Assembly (NCBI GenBank): GCA_017404145.1
Contig: JAFRCW010000045.1
Coordinates: forward strand, 1 to 64,000
Source: Ruminococcus sp.
Lineage (GTDB): Bacteria > Bacillota > Clostridia > Oscillospirales > Acutalibacteraceae
Direction: 5' to 3'
DNA length: 64,000 bases
This document shows positions 31,598 through 40,314 of this stretch, piece by piece (position 1 is the first letter of the stretch; every line of letters starts with the position of its first letter). Made by a program: the position numbers and the translations under genes. The notes under the pieces are model-generated. The model was given only the letters and a program-made list of their open reading frames with translations, made no database searches and had not been told where the DNA came from.

Positions 31598-32395
31598 CTA
31601 TTCTGACAAAAACGTATGCAGCAGTTCCTTAAAAACCGCCGCCCATGCAGTTTCGTGATGACGCTGTTCGGGAATGATCTCCACCTTCAGCTTTTCTTTC
31701 GGATAGAATTCGGAGATCGCTTTTGCTACCGCTTCCGTGCCCTCGCAGATTTCCTGCTCCAGCTGATCGTTCGAACCGCTGTATAAATAGAGATACGGAG
31801 CGTTATTTGAGACGATTCCCTTTGTCCAGTGAATCACATCCTCATCCGAGTACATAGGAAACGCAGGCGAGAAAACGCCTCCCAAGCAGAACTTGTCCGG
31901 ATGGCTCAGCACGGTAAAATACGCCTGCAAGCCGCCGGAAGAACTGCCGCAGAAGGCGGTGTTCTCTCTGCCTGTCAGAACAGGAAAACGTTCTTCGATC
32001 TCGGGCATCACCGTATCGGTCACAAATGCGTCAAACGCTTCTCCGTCGGGGATCATCAGTCTCCTCATTTCTTCGGGTATTTCGTCGGGATAGCGAAGCG
32101 CGCCGATGCTTTTCGGCGTCAGATCGCTTGTGCGCTGAATAGGACCTTCATCGTTATAAATACCGACAATGATCGCCGCTTTGCCGCTTTTGTGCTGTTT
32201 TTCTCTTACCGCTTCACGGGTATACCAACAGCCGAACTGACCCGGATGATCGTCCTCAAAAAGATTCTGTCCGTCCGTCATATAGATAACGGGCAAGCGT
32301 TCGCCGTCGCCGTGTTCGGGAACAAATACACGCACGGTCTTGTTATTACCCTTATACGGTAAATGGAATTCAAATAACGCTTCGTTGATGATCAT
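31598..32395 (-). CDS. Alpha/beta-hydrolase esterase (esterase D-like)
   Basis: A 265-residue hydrolase of the putative esterase family (Esterase D/Fes-like). The opening RVFVPEHGDGERLPVIYMTD contains the oxyanion-forming strand; the nucleophile elbow is FCGSSSGGLQA (Ser at about residue 151), the acid is likely in YLYSGSNDQLEQE and the catalytic His in QRHHETAW near the end. There is no signal peptide, so it acts in the cytoplasm on ester-linked groups such as acylated sugars or siderophores. It has its own start with AAGAGGA upstream and no clear operon partner. Confidence 0.86.
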   Translation of the reverse strand: MIINEALFEFHLPYKGNNKTVRVFVPEHGDGERLPVIYMTDGQNLFEDDHPGQFGCWYTREAVREKQHKSGKAAIIVGIYNDEGPIQRTSDLTPKSIGALRYPDEIPEEMRRLMIPDGEAFDAFVTDTVMPEIEERFPVLTGRENTAFCGSSSGGLQAYFTVLSHPDKFCLGGVFSPAFPMYSDEDVIHWTKGIVSNNAPYLYLYSGSNDQLEQEICEGTEAVAKAISEFYPKEKLKVEIIPEQRHHETAWAAVFKELLHTFLSE

Positions 32396-32534
32396 ATCCG
32401 TTCCTCTTTTATTCCATAATGATCTTTAACAGCCGGCGATACAGCAAAGCAAAACCGCGGACAGTATCACCGCTATCATTTTTCACTGATCAATACCTCT
32501 GAATCATCGTGTTCAATCTGTTTTTTCTTGGTTT

Positions 32535-33068
32535 TTACTGAATATAGACGATCGCCGTTTTGCGGAGCGCCGTGACGATACGGATGATCGCGGAATAGAT
32601 CAGACCCGCACAGTAAAAATAGACGATCATTCTCGGAGATTCGATAAAAACAACGCACAGGATCGCCACGGCAAGATTGATGATTCCCGAGATCAGGCTG
32701 AGTTTCCATAACGCCGTCTGATACTTTTTTGCCTCCAGACTGCGAAGAACATCGATTGCGCCCGCAAAAGCGTAGATCACCAACAGATACAGTACAATGT
32801 ATATTCGCGGGATATCTGTCAGCATCATGGTAAACATACCTAAATCCAAAATAATGATGCCCAGATACAGCATGATCCTTCCGCCTACCATATGCCGCGC
32901 CATCGTAAAATAATAAATCAGCCTTGTGATTCCGTAGATAAACAGAGAAAGGCTCAGGATCGCCGCTGTAATGACAATACCCTCTTGAGGAAAAGCGATC
33001 AGGATCACACATCCCAGAATGATCAATACGCCGATCACGATATTTTTGATTCGCTGACCGCTGCTCAT
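32535..33068 (-). CDS. DUF308 (HdeD-like) membrane protein
   Basis: A 177-residue protein made of six closely packed hydrophobic segments, with short charged loops such as GQRIKNIVIG at the start and RSLEAKKYQTALWK in the middle. This is the DUF308/HdeD pattern, a membrane family of unknown function with some members tied to acid resistance. It overlaps the stop of the DUF6765 gene by 4 nt (ATGA), so it is the last gene of a three-gene membrane/DUF6765 operon. Confidence 0.82.
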   Translation of the reverse strand: MSSGQRIKNIVIGVLIILGCVILIAFPQEGIVITAAILSLSLFIYGITRLIYYFTMARHMVGGRIMLYLGIIILDLGMFTMMLTDIPRIYIVLYLLVIYAFAGAIDVLRSLEAKKYQTALWKLSLISGIINLAVAILCVVFIESPRMIVYFYCAGLIYSAIIRIVTALRKTAIVYIQ

Positions 33069-34237
33069 TCTTTTATGCCTCCTTCTTTCTTTTTGACAAG
33101 CCCTTTAAAATCCTTGTTTCCGCGAAAGCCTTTTTTCTCATAATCAATAGAGTAACCTGCAAGCTTGTTGCCGGACTTAAAGATTCGATTCGTCACCATA
33201 CTCTTCTGCGAAAGCGCCGCGAGGATGAATTTGCCGAGGAAGGTGTCGTCCTTTTGATCCTTTCCGGCTTGGAGATATTCCTCCTGATAACGCTCCAGAT
33301 CAAATTCGTCGATCACACAGCCGGACAGCTTCTCTCCTAACGCTTTCCAGTCCTGACAGGCGCCTGCTTCACCCTGACGCTTGCTCAGGATCTCTTTGAT
33401 CTGAGACTCCCACGGCGCGACCTTCTCGGTGTCGTAGGTATCCTTCTCAAAGGTCTCAGTCTCGCCGCGTAAAAAACGAAGCGCGTATACCATCTGACAA
33501 AAGGCGTTAAAATACTCTTTGGGATTATCCTTGAGAATCTCCTCATAGTCCGCCCACGCGGGCAGGTATCGGTAGCGGATAAAACTGTAGTCGGGCAGAT
33601 GTCCCGCCCTGCCGTGACCGAGATTCATGATCGCATTCTCGCTTGCCTGATACAAGCTGTTGACATAAACGCTTTTGTCAAAATCATCGGGAGCGGTAGT
33701 GCTGTGGATGAACTTGATCTTCCGTTTGGCAAAGCCTTCACCCTCGGGGATCAGTTCATAGAAATGATAGTTGGTATTGTTGATCACCAAAGACGGCGTA
33801 CCGGCAAAGTAGCTGTGCGCCCATGTGTCCGCCAGCACATGCATCGCGACGCCCGCCGCCTGCAGAGAACCGTCTTTGGCAAGCTTCACGGTATCAATAA
33901 GCAGATCACTGTTCGGCTTGCAGATCAGACGGTATTTGTTCAGATACTTTTTGCCGCATCTCTTTCTGGTCGCATAGAGATCATAGGGCAGAAAATGAAA
34001 CGACGCCCAGATACGCGTGATATTCTGCAAGCTGACGCGGTCGGTTCTCGCATCCATCATTTCGAGCTGCAGCTGTGTCGTCGCGGCGGAACGCGGCGCC
34101 TTCAGCTTTGAGAGCAGCGTTGCGGAGCACCGGTCGACGAACTGAGCGCTGTAGCATACCGTAAGACTTTCCTCATGAGAATAGCCCGCGAGATATGCCG
34201 CGCAGTAGGTAGCGTAATAATGAAAATCCTTTTGCAC
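33065..34237 (-). CDS. DUF6765 protein
   Basis: A 390-residue protein of the DUF6765 type, starting QKDFHYYATYCAAYLAGYSH and continuing with CYSAQFVDRC. His and Asp residues in VAMHVLADTWAHSYFAGTPS resemble the metal-binding segments of zinc-dependent phospholipase C, to which the family may be distantly related; this is inference. A GTG start was chosen because GAGG lies 7 nt before it; another GTG two codons earlier overlaps the upstream stop. No signal peptide. It is coupled to the membrane genes on either side. Confidence 0.78.
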   Translation of the reverse strand: MQKDFHYYATYCAAYLAGYSHEESLTVCYSAQFVDRCSATLLSKLKAPRSAATTQLQLEMMDARTDRVSLQNITRIWASFHFLPYDLYATRKRCGKKYLNKYRLICKPNSDLLIDTVKLAKDGSLQAAGVAMHVLADTWAHSYFAGTPSLVINNTNYHFYELIPEGEGFAKRKIKFIHSTTAPDDFDKSVYVNSLYQASENAIMNLGHGRAGHLPDYSFIRYRYLPAWADYEEILKDNPKEYFNAFCQMVYALRFLRGETETFEKDTYDTEKVAPWESQIKEILSKRQGEAGACQDWKALGEKLSGCVIDEFDLERYQEEYLQAGKDQKDDTFLGKFILAALSQKSMVTNRIFKSGNKLAGYSIDYEKKGFRGNKDFKGLVKKKEGGIKE

Positions 34238-34239
34238 GG

Positions 34240-34719
34240 TCACACCTCACTTATCTCTTTCTTGAGCTTTTTGACAGTGAAAGCGGCAACCAACAGCTCG
34301 ATCATCACGACCAAATTTGTCACCTCCACAATAGTGGAAACCGTCAATTCCAGCAGAGACTCATCCGGGTTCGAGCCGAAAATGAGCAAAAGAAGAGATC
34401 CCAGAGAAGAGAGCGCAATCAGAATAGCAAAAACGATATAAGCATAACCCTTTTTCTTTCCGAAGCCCTCCGCACGGGCGGACAGACCGACAAACAAGCG
34501 TATTCCGAAATCGGTCAGCACAAGAAATGCCAAAATCACGTAAACGATGACCTTGACCAACAGTTCGTTCGGCATTTTTTCAAACATCTGTTCCCTCATA
34601 TCGTTTCTGAGAATCAGAAGCAAGAACGTTTTCAACACGCTCCATAATCCGAACGCGATCACACCCAAACCGCTGACCGTCAGCAGATTTTGATAACGCC
34701 TCATTTTCACTTCTTTCAT
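34240..34719 (-). CDS. Four-helix membrane protein of unknown function
   Basis: A 159-residue protein with four hydrophobic segments (about residues 12-30, 50-70, 85-110 and 125-145) and the charged C terminus VKKLKKEISEV. I do not recognise the family. AAGGAG lies 7 nt before the ATG (MKEVKMRRY). It is the first gene of a unit with the DUF6765 and DUF308 genes, with 2-nt and 4-nt junctions. Directly upstream begins the first of the two structured repeats, whose left end is only 13 bp from the start codon and includes part of the ribosome-site region. Confidence 0.72.
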   Translation of the reverse strand: MKEVKMRRYQNLLTVSGLGVIAFGLWSVLKTFLLLILRNDMREQMFEKMPNELLVKVIVYVILAFLVLTDFGIRLFVGLSARAEGFGKKKGYAYIVFAILIALSSLGSLLLLIFGSNPDESLLELTVSTIVEVTNLVVMIELLVAAFTVKKLKKEISEV

Positions 34720-34731
34720 ATCTTCTCTCCT

Positions 34732-35009
34732 TAACCAACCGAGAACAAATCCGAATCTGGTTTTGACGGGCATATTTGCCCCCGCTCATTGATAAAATCC
34801 TTGCGAACCCGTCAGGGTTCGCTGCGGTTTTGCCGCGATCGGACGCAAATCTGCTCCGGCAAAACTCCAAAGGACTGGAAATGAGCAAGATTTCGTGCAA
34901 GTCTCGGTGCAGAAAGTGCAGGCAGGCTGGCGCCTGCCAAGGTTGATAAGCCGAGAATTGCCGAAATATTGCCATTTGCAGCGGGTTCGGATTTATTCTC
35001 GGTTGGTTA
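34732..35009. repeat. Structured repeat element, copy 1 (278 bp)
   Basis: This and the next copy fill a 604-bp gene-free gap. Outer arms TAACCAACCGAGAACAAATC (34732 on) and the inverted GGATTTATTCTCGGTTGGTTA (to 35009) pair over about 26 bp. Inside is a conserved core (34794-34856) containing hairpin GCGAACCC-GTCA-GGGTTCGC (34803-34822), then a second hairpin GGCAGGC/GCCTGCC near 34921-34938 and the words CTCGGTGCAGA and GATAAGCCGA. Copy 2 shares core and words but has different arms. No coding capacity seen. Likely a structured RNA or a mobile hairpin element. Confidence 0.75.
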
Positions 35010-35285
35010 GGATGGCGAGAGTCGAACCTCAATCGGTTTTTAGCGGCATGTTTTAGCCTACTCTTCGTCAAAATCCTCGTGAATACGTCAGTATTCACTG
35101 TGGTTTTTCCTCGATTAGACATAAAATCTGCTCTCTAAAAACTGCTTCGCACCGAGAATGAGATATTTTTCATGGATTTCTCGGTGCAGAGGAGGAGTAA
35201 CCCTGACGGGTTGCGATCGACGATAAGCCGATAAAGACTGAAAAAGACTCATTATCGGCGGTTGGGGTTCAACTCTCGCCATCCT
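35009..35285. repeat. Structured repeat element, copy 2 (277 bp)
   Basis: Directly abuts copy 1. Outer arms AGGATGGCGAGAGTCGAACC and GGTTCAACTCTCGCCATCCT pair over 20 bp with one mismatch. The core (35070-35133) aligns with copy 1 and its hairpin is GTGAATAC-GTCA-GTATTCAC (35079-35098): same loop, three base pairs changed on both sides. A further stem, ACCGAGA/TCTCGGT, follows. The last bases are 38 bp from the end of the glycerophosphodiesterase gene. Confidence 0.75.
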
Positions 35286-35323
35286 ATCCGGCGCATATTA
35301 CAAACGATTATCGGAAGGAACTC

Positions 35324-37084
35324 TTATCGTCCGAACAGAAAAGATAATACTCCGTCAAATGCTCTGTCGAGCAGCGCTCTGCTTTTCAGAACTGCCGTAA
35401 CTTGTTTTGCTCCCGCTATGTTATCGGTAATGATTCCGTCAGCGTCGCTGTTAAGAAAAGTGTACAGATCATCGTAATCGTTGACCGTCCAGACAAAAAT
35501 CTTTTTCCCTTTTTCATGGATACTCAGGATCATGTCGTCGGTAGCGGTTTCCTCTTCCAGCGCAAGAGAATCACAGTTAAGCGACGCGGTATCGCCGAAG
35601 GAAGCAAACGCAAGATACCCTGTTTCCATCTCAGGGTAGTTGGTCTCAATATAATCGATCAGGTTATATTTCAGAGAGATCAGAACCGCCTCGTCCTCCA
35701 TCTGATATTCCTTGATGATCCTGACGGCGTCCTCCGCCATCTGCTCATCAGCAGTCTCTCCCTTAAGCTCAACATAAAGCGTCACTCTGCCGCGGCACGC
35801 TTCGAGCATTTCTTCTAAGGTCGGTACCGGCTCCCCGTCAACCCTAAGCTCCTTAACTTGAGCTAAAGTCATTTCGGAGGGCTTCTTATCTACACCGGCA
35901 GTCCTCTTAAAATTCGCGTCGTGATTGACGACATAATATCCGTCCGAGGTACGCTGGATATCAATTTCCGATCCTGACGCGCCGAACCGATACGCAGCGT
36001 CAACGCCCGCTGCGGTATTCTCCGGTGCTTCGCTGCCTCCGGCGCGGTGCGCAATATAAACAGTGTTGTTATCATTCGGAAATAATGTTTCCCCAAAGAT
36101 CGTAACGAATGAGGTGATCCCGACGATGGCCAAAACGGCACCTATCGCGACAGCAATCACCAAGGGAGACTTGCGGTTCTTTTTCTTTTGATACTCCCAC
36201 CCGCCTGCGCTCTGATAACGCTTGTAGAGCATCGTGAGCTTCAATAAATAAAACGGCAGGAAAAATGCCAAAATGAACAGTATTAAGAACGCCGCGACAA
36301 GCGTTATCGCCATAGAAACAGGCAGATTCGCGCTCTCGGATAACGGAATAAACGATTTCACGAAAACAATAAGAAAGAAGAGCGCAACAACGATCACGAT
36401 CACTAAAAAGTACAGCACAAAGAACAATATAATATTCTTGATGAAATCCTTCAGGTTCTTCCTGATAAGGCGTACAGAGTTGCGTCCCGATTCTTTCAGG
36501 CTCATCTGATCCAGCAGCGTTCCGTGCAGGATAAACATAAATATCACGCCTAAGAAAATCAAAGCGGCAAATACAACGCCTACTCCGATCAAATATAAAG
36601 GCTTGGAGTAGATGACCGAGGTGATAAATTTCGGGATATAAAGATTCTGCGTCAGCGAGATGGAAACGCCGAATCCCAAAATCGGAGACAGCAAAGATAA
36701 ATACAGTACAATCACAAGACCTCTGGGATTCAAAAAGCGCCTGAGCGACAGAAAGCCCTCTTTGATACAGAACAGAACATTCGGCTTCTCTCCGCCAAGG
36801 ATACGTCCGCAGAGGATCACTAACGCGTTGATATCCATACCGACCAAGAAGAACAGCGTCAGAATCGCAAGCAGGATGATCACATATCCCTGCCATGTGG
36901 TGAACAAGAACAGAAAATCGCCGCTGCTGAGCGCAACTCTTCCCGTTCCTCGGATCAGCAATCCGCAAAGCTGTGAGAATCCCAACATCCACAGACTCGT
37001 CACGACAGACGTCAACAGCTGATAGAGCAGCAGAGCGGGCAGCGCCTGTCTGTACGGTAAAATCCACTGCTTGATTCGTTTCAT
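35324..37084 (-). CDS. Membrane glycerophosphodiester phosphodiesterase
   Basis: A 586-residue protein. The N-terminal half (about 10-320) holds roughly eight hydrophobic segments of the GPDPase membrane-domain type. The C-terminal half (about 338-575) is a GDPD catalytic domain: IAHRAGGSEAPENTAAG with the HR and E-N-T residues, SEIDIQRTSDGYYVVNHD with Glu, Asp and the second catalytic His, and YVELKGE later. It should split glycerophosphodiesters, from lipid or teichoic-acid turnover, into glycerol-3-phosphate and an alcohol, with the catalytic domain outside the cell. The start was placed at MKRIKQWILPYRQ. It stands alone. Confidence 0.9.
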   Translation of the reverse strand: MKRIKQWILPYRQALPALLLYQLLTSVVTSLWMLGFSQLCGLLIRGTGRVALSSGDFLFLFTTWQGYVIILLAILTLFFLVGMDINALVILCGRILGGEKPNVLFCIKEGFLSLRRFLNPRGLVIVLYLSLLSPILGFGVSISLTQNLYIPKFITSVIYSKPLYLIGVGVVFAALIFLGVIFMFILHGTLLDQMSLKESGRNSVRLIRKNLKDFIKNIILFFVLYFLVIVIVVALFFLIVFVKSFIPLSESANLPVSMAITLVAAFLILFILAFFLPFYLLKLTMLYKRYQSAGGWEYQKKKNRKSPLVIAVAIGAVLAIVGITSFVTIFGETLFPNDNNTVYIAHRAGGSEAPENTAAGVDAAYRFGASGSEIDIQRTSDGYYVVNHDANFKRTAGVDKKPSEMTLAQVKELRVDGEPVPTLEEMLEACRGRVTLYVELKGETADEQMAEDAVRIIKEYQMEDEAVLISLKYNLIDYIETNYPEMETGYLAFASFGDTASLNCDSLALEEETATDDMILSIHEKGKKIFVWTVNDYDDLYTFLNSDADGIITDNIAGAKQVTAVLKSRALLDRAFDGVLSFLFGR

Positions 37085-37250
37085 TTGAATTCGACCCCCA
37101 ATTACGATAAAAATTCCCAATACAGCATCCCTGATAAAATTCTGTTGTCAGCGGGAAATTACAGTAATTATAATATCATATTTCTTCTCATTCGACAAGA
37201 GCGATTGTTTCCTTTTTTAAGCTGTTTTGCGCTGTAACAACGAAAAAGAA

Positions 37251-37285
37251 GCTGTCGCAGAACTTTTTGTTCAGCGACAGCCTTT
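37251..37285 (-). terminator. Terminator after glgB
   Basis: Perfect 8-bp stem GCTGTCGC/GCGACAGC with a 15-nt loop; on the minus strand it is followed by TTCTTTTTCG. It lies about 65 bp beyond the glgB stop. Between the two, at 37320-37335, TAGGATGGCGGGAGTTG resembles the left end of structured repeat copy 2. Confidence 0.8.
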
Positions 37286-37346
37286 TCTAATATTACGGTT
37301 CTATTACTATACGAATTTTAGGATGGCGGGAGTTGATTCGCGCCTG

Positions 37347-39242
37347 TCAGGGAAGCTTGACGATAATCACCTCAAAAGGACGCAGACCGTAGCGCAGTCG
37401 GAACGGTCTTCCGTCGCACCATACATTTTCGGCGTAAAGCTTAGGACTGCCGCCGATCTCTTCGGGACCGCCGGCTCCGGGAAGATTATCATAGGTGCTG
37501 AACAGTCTGGTATACTCTCCGCCCATCGGAACGCCGCTTGCAAAGTCGTGATGATGCCAAGGAGAAAAGTTGCATACCACCAGAACGGCGCCGTCATAAT
37601 TGAATGGGTTTTTCCGGATGTAACTGATAATATTGGCGTCGGCATAATTCTTGTTGACCCATTCAAAGGTCTTGCTGTCCTTTGAGTCGGTATACAGCGT
37701 CGGAGTACTGCGATAGATGAAATTCAGCCGTCTGACCGTCAGCAAAACGTCGCGGTGACTGAACTCATCCGCCAGATGCCAGTCAAGACTCTTGCCGAAA
37801 TCCCAGTCGGCGTCCTGCGCGAAGTCCTGACCCATAAACAGCAGTTTCTTTCCCGGGAAAGTAAACTGGAACGCATAGAGCGCCTTGACGCCGCCGAAAC
37901 GGTCCCCGAAGCTGCCGGGCATTCTCGCGAGAATAGAACCCTTTCCGATATTCACTTCGTCGTGTGACAGAACGAGAATAAAATTCTCCGTGAACGCGTA
38001 GTCGGGAATATGCGTCAGCTCACCGTGGTGATAACGGCGTTCGAGGAAGTCATAGGACAGATACTTCAGCGTATCAAACATCCACCCCATATTCCACTTG
38101 AATGTAAAGCCCAGACCGCCGACATGCACATCGTTGGTGATGCCCTGTTCGATCGACGAGTCCTCCGCCAAAAGATAACCGGTCGTTCTCTCGGTCAGTT
38201 CGCGGTTGAGCTGTTTTAAGAAATCGGTGCTTTCTAAATTGATATGACCGCCGTGAATATTCGGACGCCATTCGGTACGGCTGAAATCCGCGTACTGCAT
38301 CGCCGCGACAGCGTCGACCCGCAGCGCGTCGATATGAAACTCTTCGATCCAGTAAAACGCGCTGGAGATGAGGAAGGACCGCACCTCCGGCTTGCTGTGA
38401 TCAAAGGCGTATGTTCCCCAGATGGGGAATTCTGCTCTCAACGGATCGGCGGATTCATACAGAGGCGTGCCGTCAAAGCGTCCCAGCGCGAATTCATCCT
38501 TCGGGAAATGCGCCGGTACCCAGTCGAGGATCACGCCGATCCCGCTCTGATGCAGTCGATCCACCAGATATCGAAAATCGTTGGGCGTTCCGTAGCGAGA
38601 GGTAGGAGCAAAATAGCCCGTCACCTGATAGCCCCACGAGGGATCAAAGGGATATTCGCAGATTCCCATCAGCTCGACATGCGTATAGCCCATATAAGTA
38701 ACATACTCGGCGAGCTGATCGCCTAATTCACGGTAATTCAAAAAGCCGTCCGCATCGTCTTCACCGCGATAACCCTTTTTCCACGAGCCCAAATGCACCT
38801 CATAAACAGACATAGGATTTTTCATCACTTCGGAATGATGTCTATGGCTCTGATACTCGCTGTCATTCCATCGGTAGCCCGATAAAGAACAGACCACAGA
38901 GGCGTTGTCCGGTCTCAGCTCATAGCGGAAGGAATAAGGATCGCTTTTGTACCGCTTGACGCCGTCGGCTCCGGTGACGGCATAGCGGTAGGTATCCCCG
39001 CTCTTGACATGGGGCACAAAGCGTTCCCATATGCCGTCATAGCTTCGCTCCATATGATGCTCTTTCTCCTCGTCGGCAGAAACGCAGACCACAGATACAT
39101 CCTGCGCGTTAGGCGCCCAAACAACAAAGCGGGTACCTCTCACGCCGTCTTGGGAAACAATATGCGCTCCCATTTTTTTATAAACACTGTAGTTCGTTCC
39201 CTGATGAAAGAGAAAACTCTCTAATTCTGAAAAAGCGCTCAT
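37347..39242 (-). CDS. glgB: 1,4-alpha-glucan branching enzyme
   Basis: A 631-residue GH13 branching enzyme, which cuts alpha-1,4 glucan and re-attaches the piece in alpha-1,6 linkage during glycogen synthesis in the cytoplasm. An N-terminal CBM48-type domain (about 25-115, FVVWAPNAQDVSVVCV) precedes the catalytic barrel (about 150-510), with conserved regions ILDWVPAHFPKD, IDALRVDAVAAM (nucleophile Asp), LLAEDSS (acid Glu) and VLSHDEV (Asp). The C-terminal beta domain ends with LRYGLRPFEVIIVKLP. Length matches the family. AAGGAGG precedes the ATG. It is not in a glycogen operon here but has its own promoter and terminator. Confidence 0.96.
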   Translation of the reverse strand: MSAFSELESFLFHQGTNYSVYKKMGAHIVSQDGVRGTRFVVWAPNAQDVSVVCVSADEEKEHHMERSYDGIWERFVPHVKSGDTYRYAVTGADGVKRYKSDPYSFRYELRPDNASVVCSLSGYRWNDSEYQSHRHHSEVMKNPMSVYEVHLGSWKKGYRGEDDADGFLNYRELGDQLAEYVTYMGYTHVELMGICEYPFDPSWGYQVTGYFAPTSRYGTPNDFRYLVDRLHQSGIGVILDWVPAHFPKDEFALGRFDGTPLYESADPLRAEFPIWGTYAFDHSKPEVRSFLISSAFYWIEEFHIDALRVDAVAAMQYADFSRTEWRPNIHGGHINLESTDFLKQLNRELTERTTGYLLAEDSSIEQGITNDVHVGGLGFTFKWNMGWMFDTLKYLSYDFLERRYHHGELTHIPDYAFTENFILVLSHDEVNIGKGSILARMPGSFGDRFGGVKALYAFQFTFPGKKLLFMGQDFAQDADWDFGKSLDWHLADEFSHRDVLLTVRRLNFIYRSTPTLYTDSKDSKTFEWVNKNYADANIISYIRKNPFNYDGAVLVVCNFSPWHHHDFASGVPMGGEYTRLFSTYDNLPGAGGPEEIGGSPKLYAENVWCDGRPFRLRYGLRPFEVIIVKLP

Positions 39243-39344
39243 ATTATCCTCCTTGCAGGCGGAAGTAATTGCGTTGAAGAATCCTCTCCGAAATTCCGCT
39301 TTACTGACGGTTCACGGATTCTCTTGGCATAAAACACATACATT

Positions 39345-39373
39345 ATAGTACTATATACGGCAACACAAATCAA
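39345..39373 (-). promoter_or_regulatory. Probable glgB promoter
   Basis: On the minus strand, TTGATT and TACTAT with a 17-nt spacer, about 100 nt before the ATG; a TATAAT overlaps the downstream side of the -10. The remainder of this 207-bp gap shows nothing else. Confidence 0.55.
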
Positions 39374-39449
39374 GGTGATTCGTCAAAATTTTCCGTAATT
39401 TATTGTCTTTTATTTTTCTAATAAAGAACAATATCTTTTAAAACCGATA

Positions 39450-40133
39450 TCACGATCGTTTCATTTTTCTCTTGATTTTATTAACGATCAACAGATACAC
39501 GATCCCTACGAGTATAAACACAATACCCAGCGCCGTTATCCACCAGACGCATCCCATAAAGGGAAGCTCCTCGCAAAATCCGAACGCCCCCGCGGGACTG
39601 TCCCAGTTGAGGAAGAAATAAGGATATTTTTGTCCTTTCAAAAACTCCCATCCGGCAAAATAAGCTATCTCCGCATAGATGCCGTATGCCAAAGGCGGGA
39701 TCAAGACAAGCGGCAAGTGGGTTTTCTTTATATCTCCGTATACTGCGATAATAAAAAAATCGACGATAAAAGCGATCGGCACGATCAAATGGGTCAGGAC
39801 GTTATACACGGTCCAAGCCAGATCGCCCAGTGTCGGCGCCAAAACGAAAGTAAAAACTGAGCATGTCATCGTGATTGACACCGCCCCGACATAATCGAGC
39901 ACATACCAAACGCCGCTGATTTCCTTGCCGCGCAGCATCAGCACAAGTCCTGCGGCGCTGACCAGCGCAACAGCAATATTCGACTGGATCGTAAAGTACA
40001 TAAACACGCGACTGCCGCTCATAAATCCGCCCATACCGGATATCGCGCTGAGAAAAGTACCGACAGAAGCGGCAAGGATCACGATACACTTCAATATCAC
40101 AGAAAGGATTCTTTTGTTCTTCGGAATACCCAT
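39450..40133 (-). CDS. Pr6Pr family membrane protein
   Basis: A 227-residue protein with six hydrophobic segments. The blocks YFTIQSNIAVAL, TCSVFTFVLAPTLGD, VLTHLIVPIAFIVDFFI and YPYFFLNWDSPAGAFGF are characteristic of the Pr6Pr family (distantly FAR-17a/AIG1-like), whose bacterial role is unknown. The start was set at MGIPKNKRIL because AGGTGG lies 8 nt before the ATG; a GTG four codons earlier is possible. It lies downstream of the amylase gene but a hairpin separates them. Confidence 0.83.
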   Translation of the reverse strand: MGIPKNKRILSVILKCIVILAASVGTFLSAISGMGGFMSGSRVFMYFTIQSNIAVALVSAAGLVLMLRGKEISGVWYVLDYVGAVSITMTCSVFTFVLAPTLGDLAWTVYNVLTHLIVPIAFIVDFFIIAVYGDIKKTHLPLVLIPPLAYGIYAEIAYFAGWEFLKGQKYPYFFLNWDSPAGAFGFCEELPFMGCVWWITALGIVFILVGIVYLLIVNKIKRKMKRS

Positions 40134-40260
40134 AACAAACACCACCTGCTCCCTGTTTCAAAAGACCTTTATATCATAACAGAAAACAACAAAAAAGACT
40201 ATAAAAATCATATGGAAAAATGCCTGTATCCGACAAATTTTTTCTGCCGACATACAAAAC

Positions 40261-40291
40261 GCTCCGGATCATCATAACGATCATCCGGAGC
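40261..40291 (-). terminator. Hairpin after the amylase gene
   Basis: Arms GCTCCGGAT and ATCCGGAGC enclose a 13-nt loop. On the minus strand it is followed by GTTTTGT. It lies 24 bp past the amylase stop. Confidence 0.65.
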
Positions 40292-40314
40292 TGTAGTTTC
40301 GCATCAATCGACTG

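Noticed and set aside
32426-32479. 17-codon frame MIAVILSAVLLCCIAGC on the minus strand
   Set aside because: It looks like a lipoprotein signal peptide that stops right after the Cys, but it has no mature part and no clear ribosome site.
32476-33012. 178-residue frame overlapping the DUF308 gene
   Set aside because: It is a different frame of the same DNA; the DUF308 frame has regular membrane segments and an overlap start with the upstream gene.
35009-35030. tRNA-like 3' half (GGTTCGACTCTCGCCATCC on the minus strand)
   Set aside because: It resembles a T-loop, but the flanking bases do not form a 5-bp T-stem and no anticodon or acceptor arms are found. It is the outer arm of a structured repeat.
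34803-35098. Rho-independent terminators in the structured repeats
   Set aside because: The core hairpins have GTCA loops but no T-run after them on either strand, so they were treated as part of the repeat elements.
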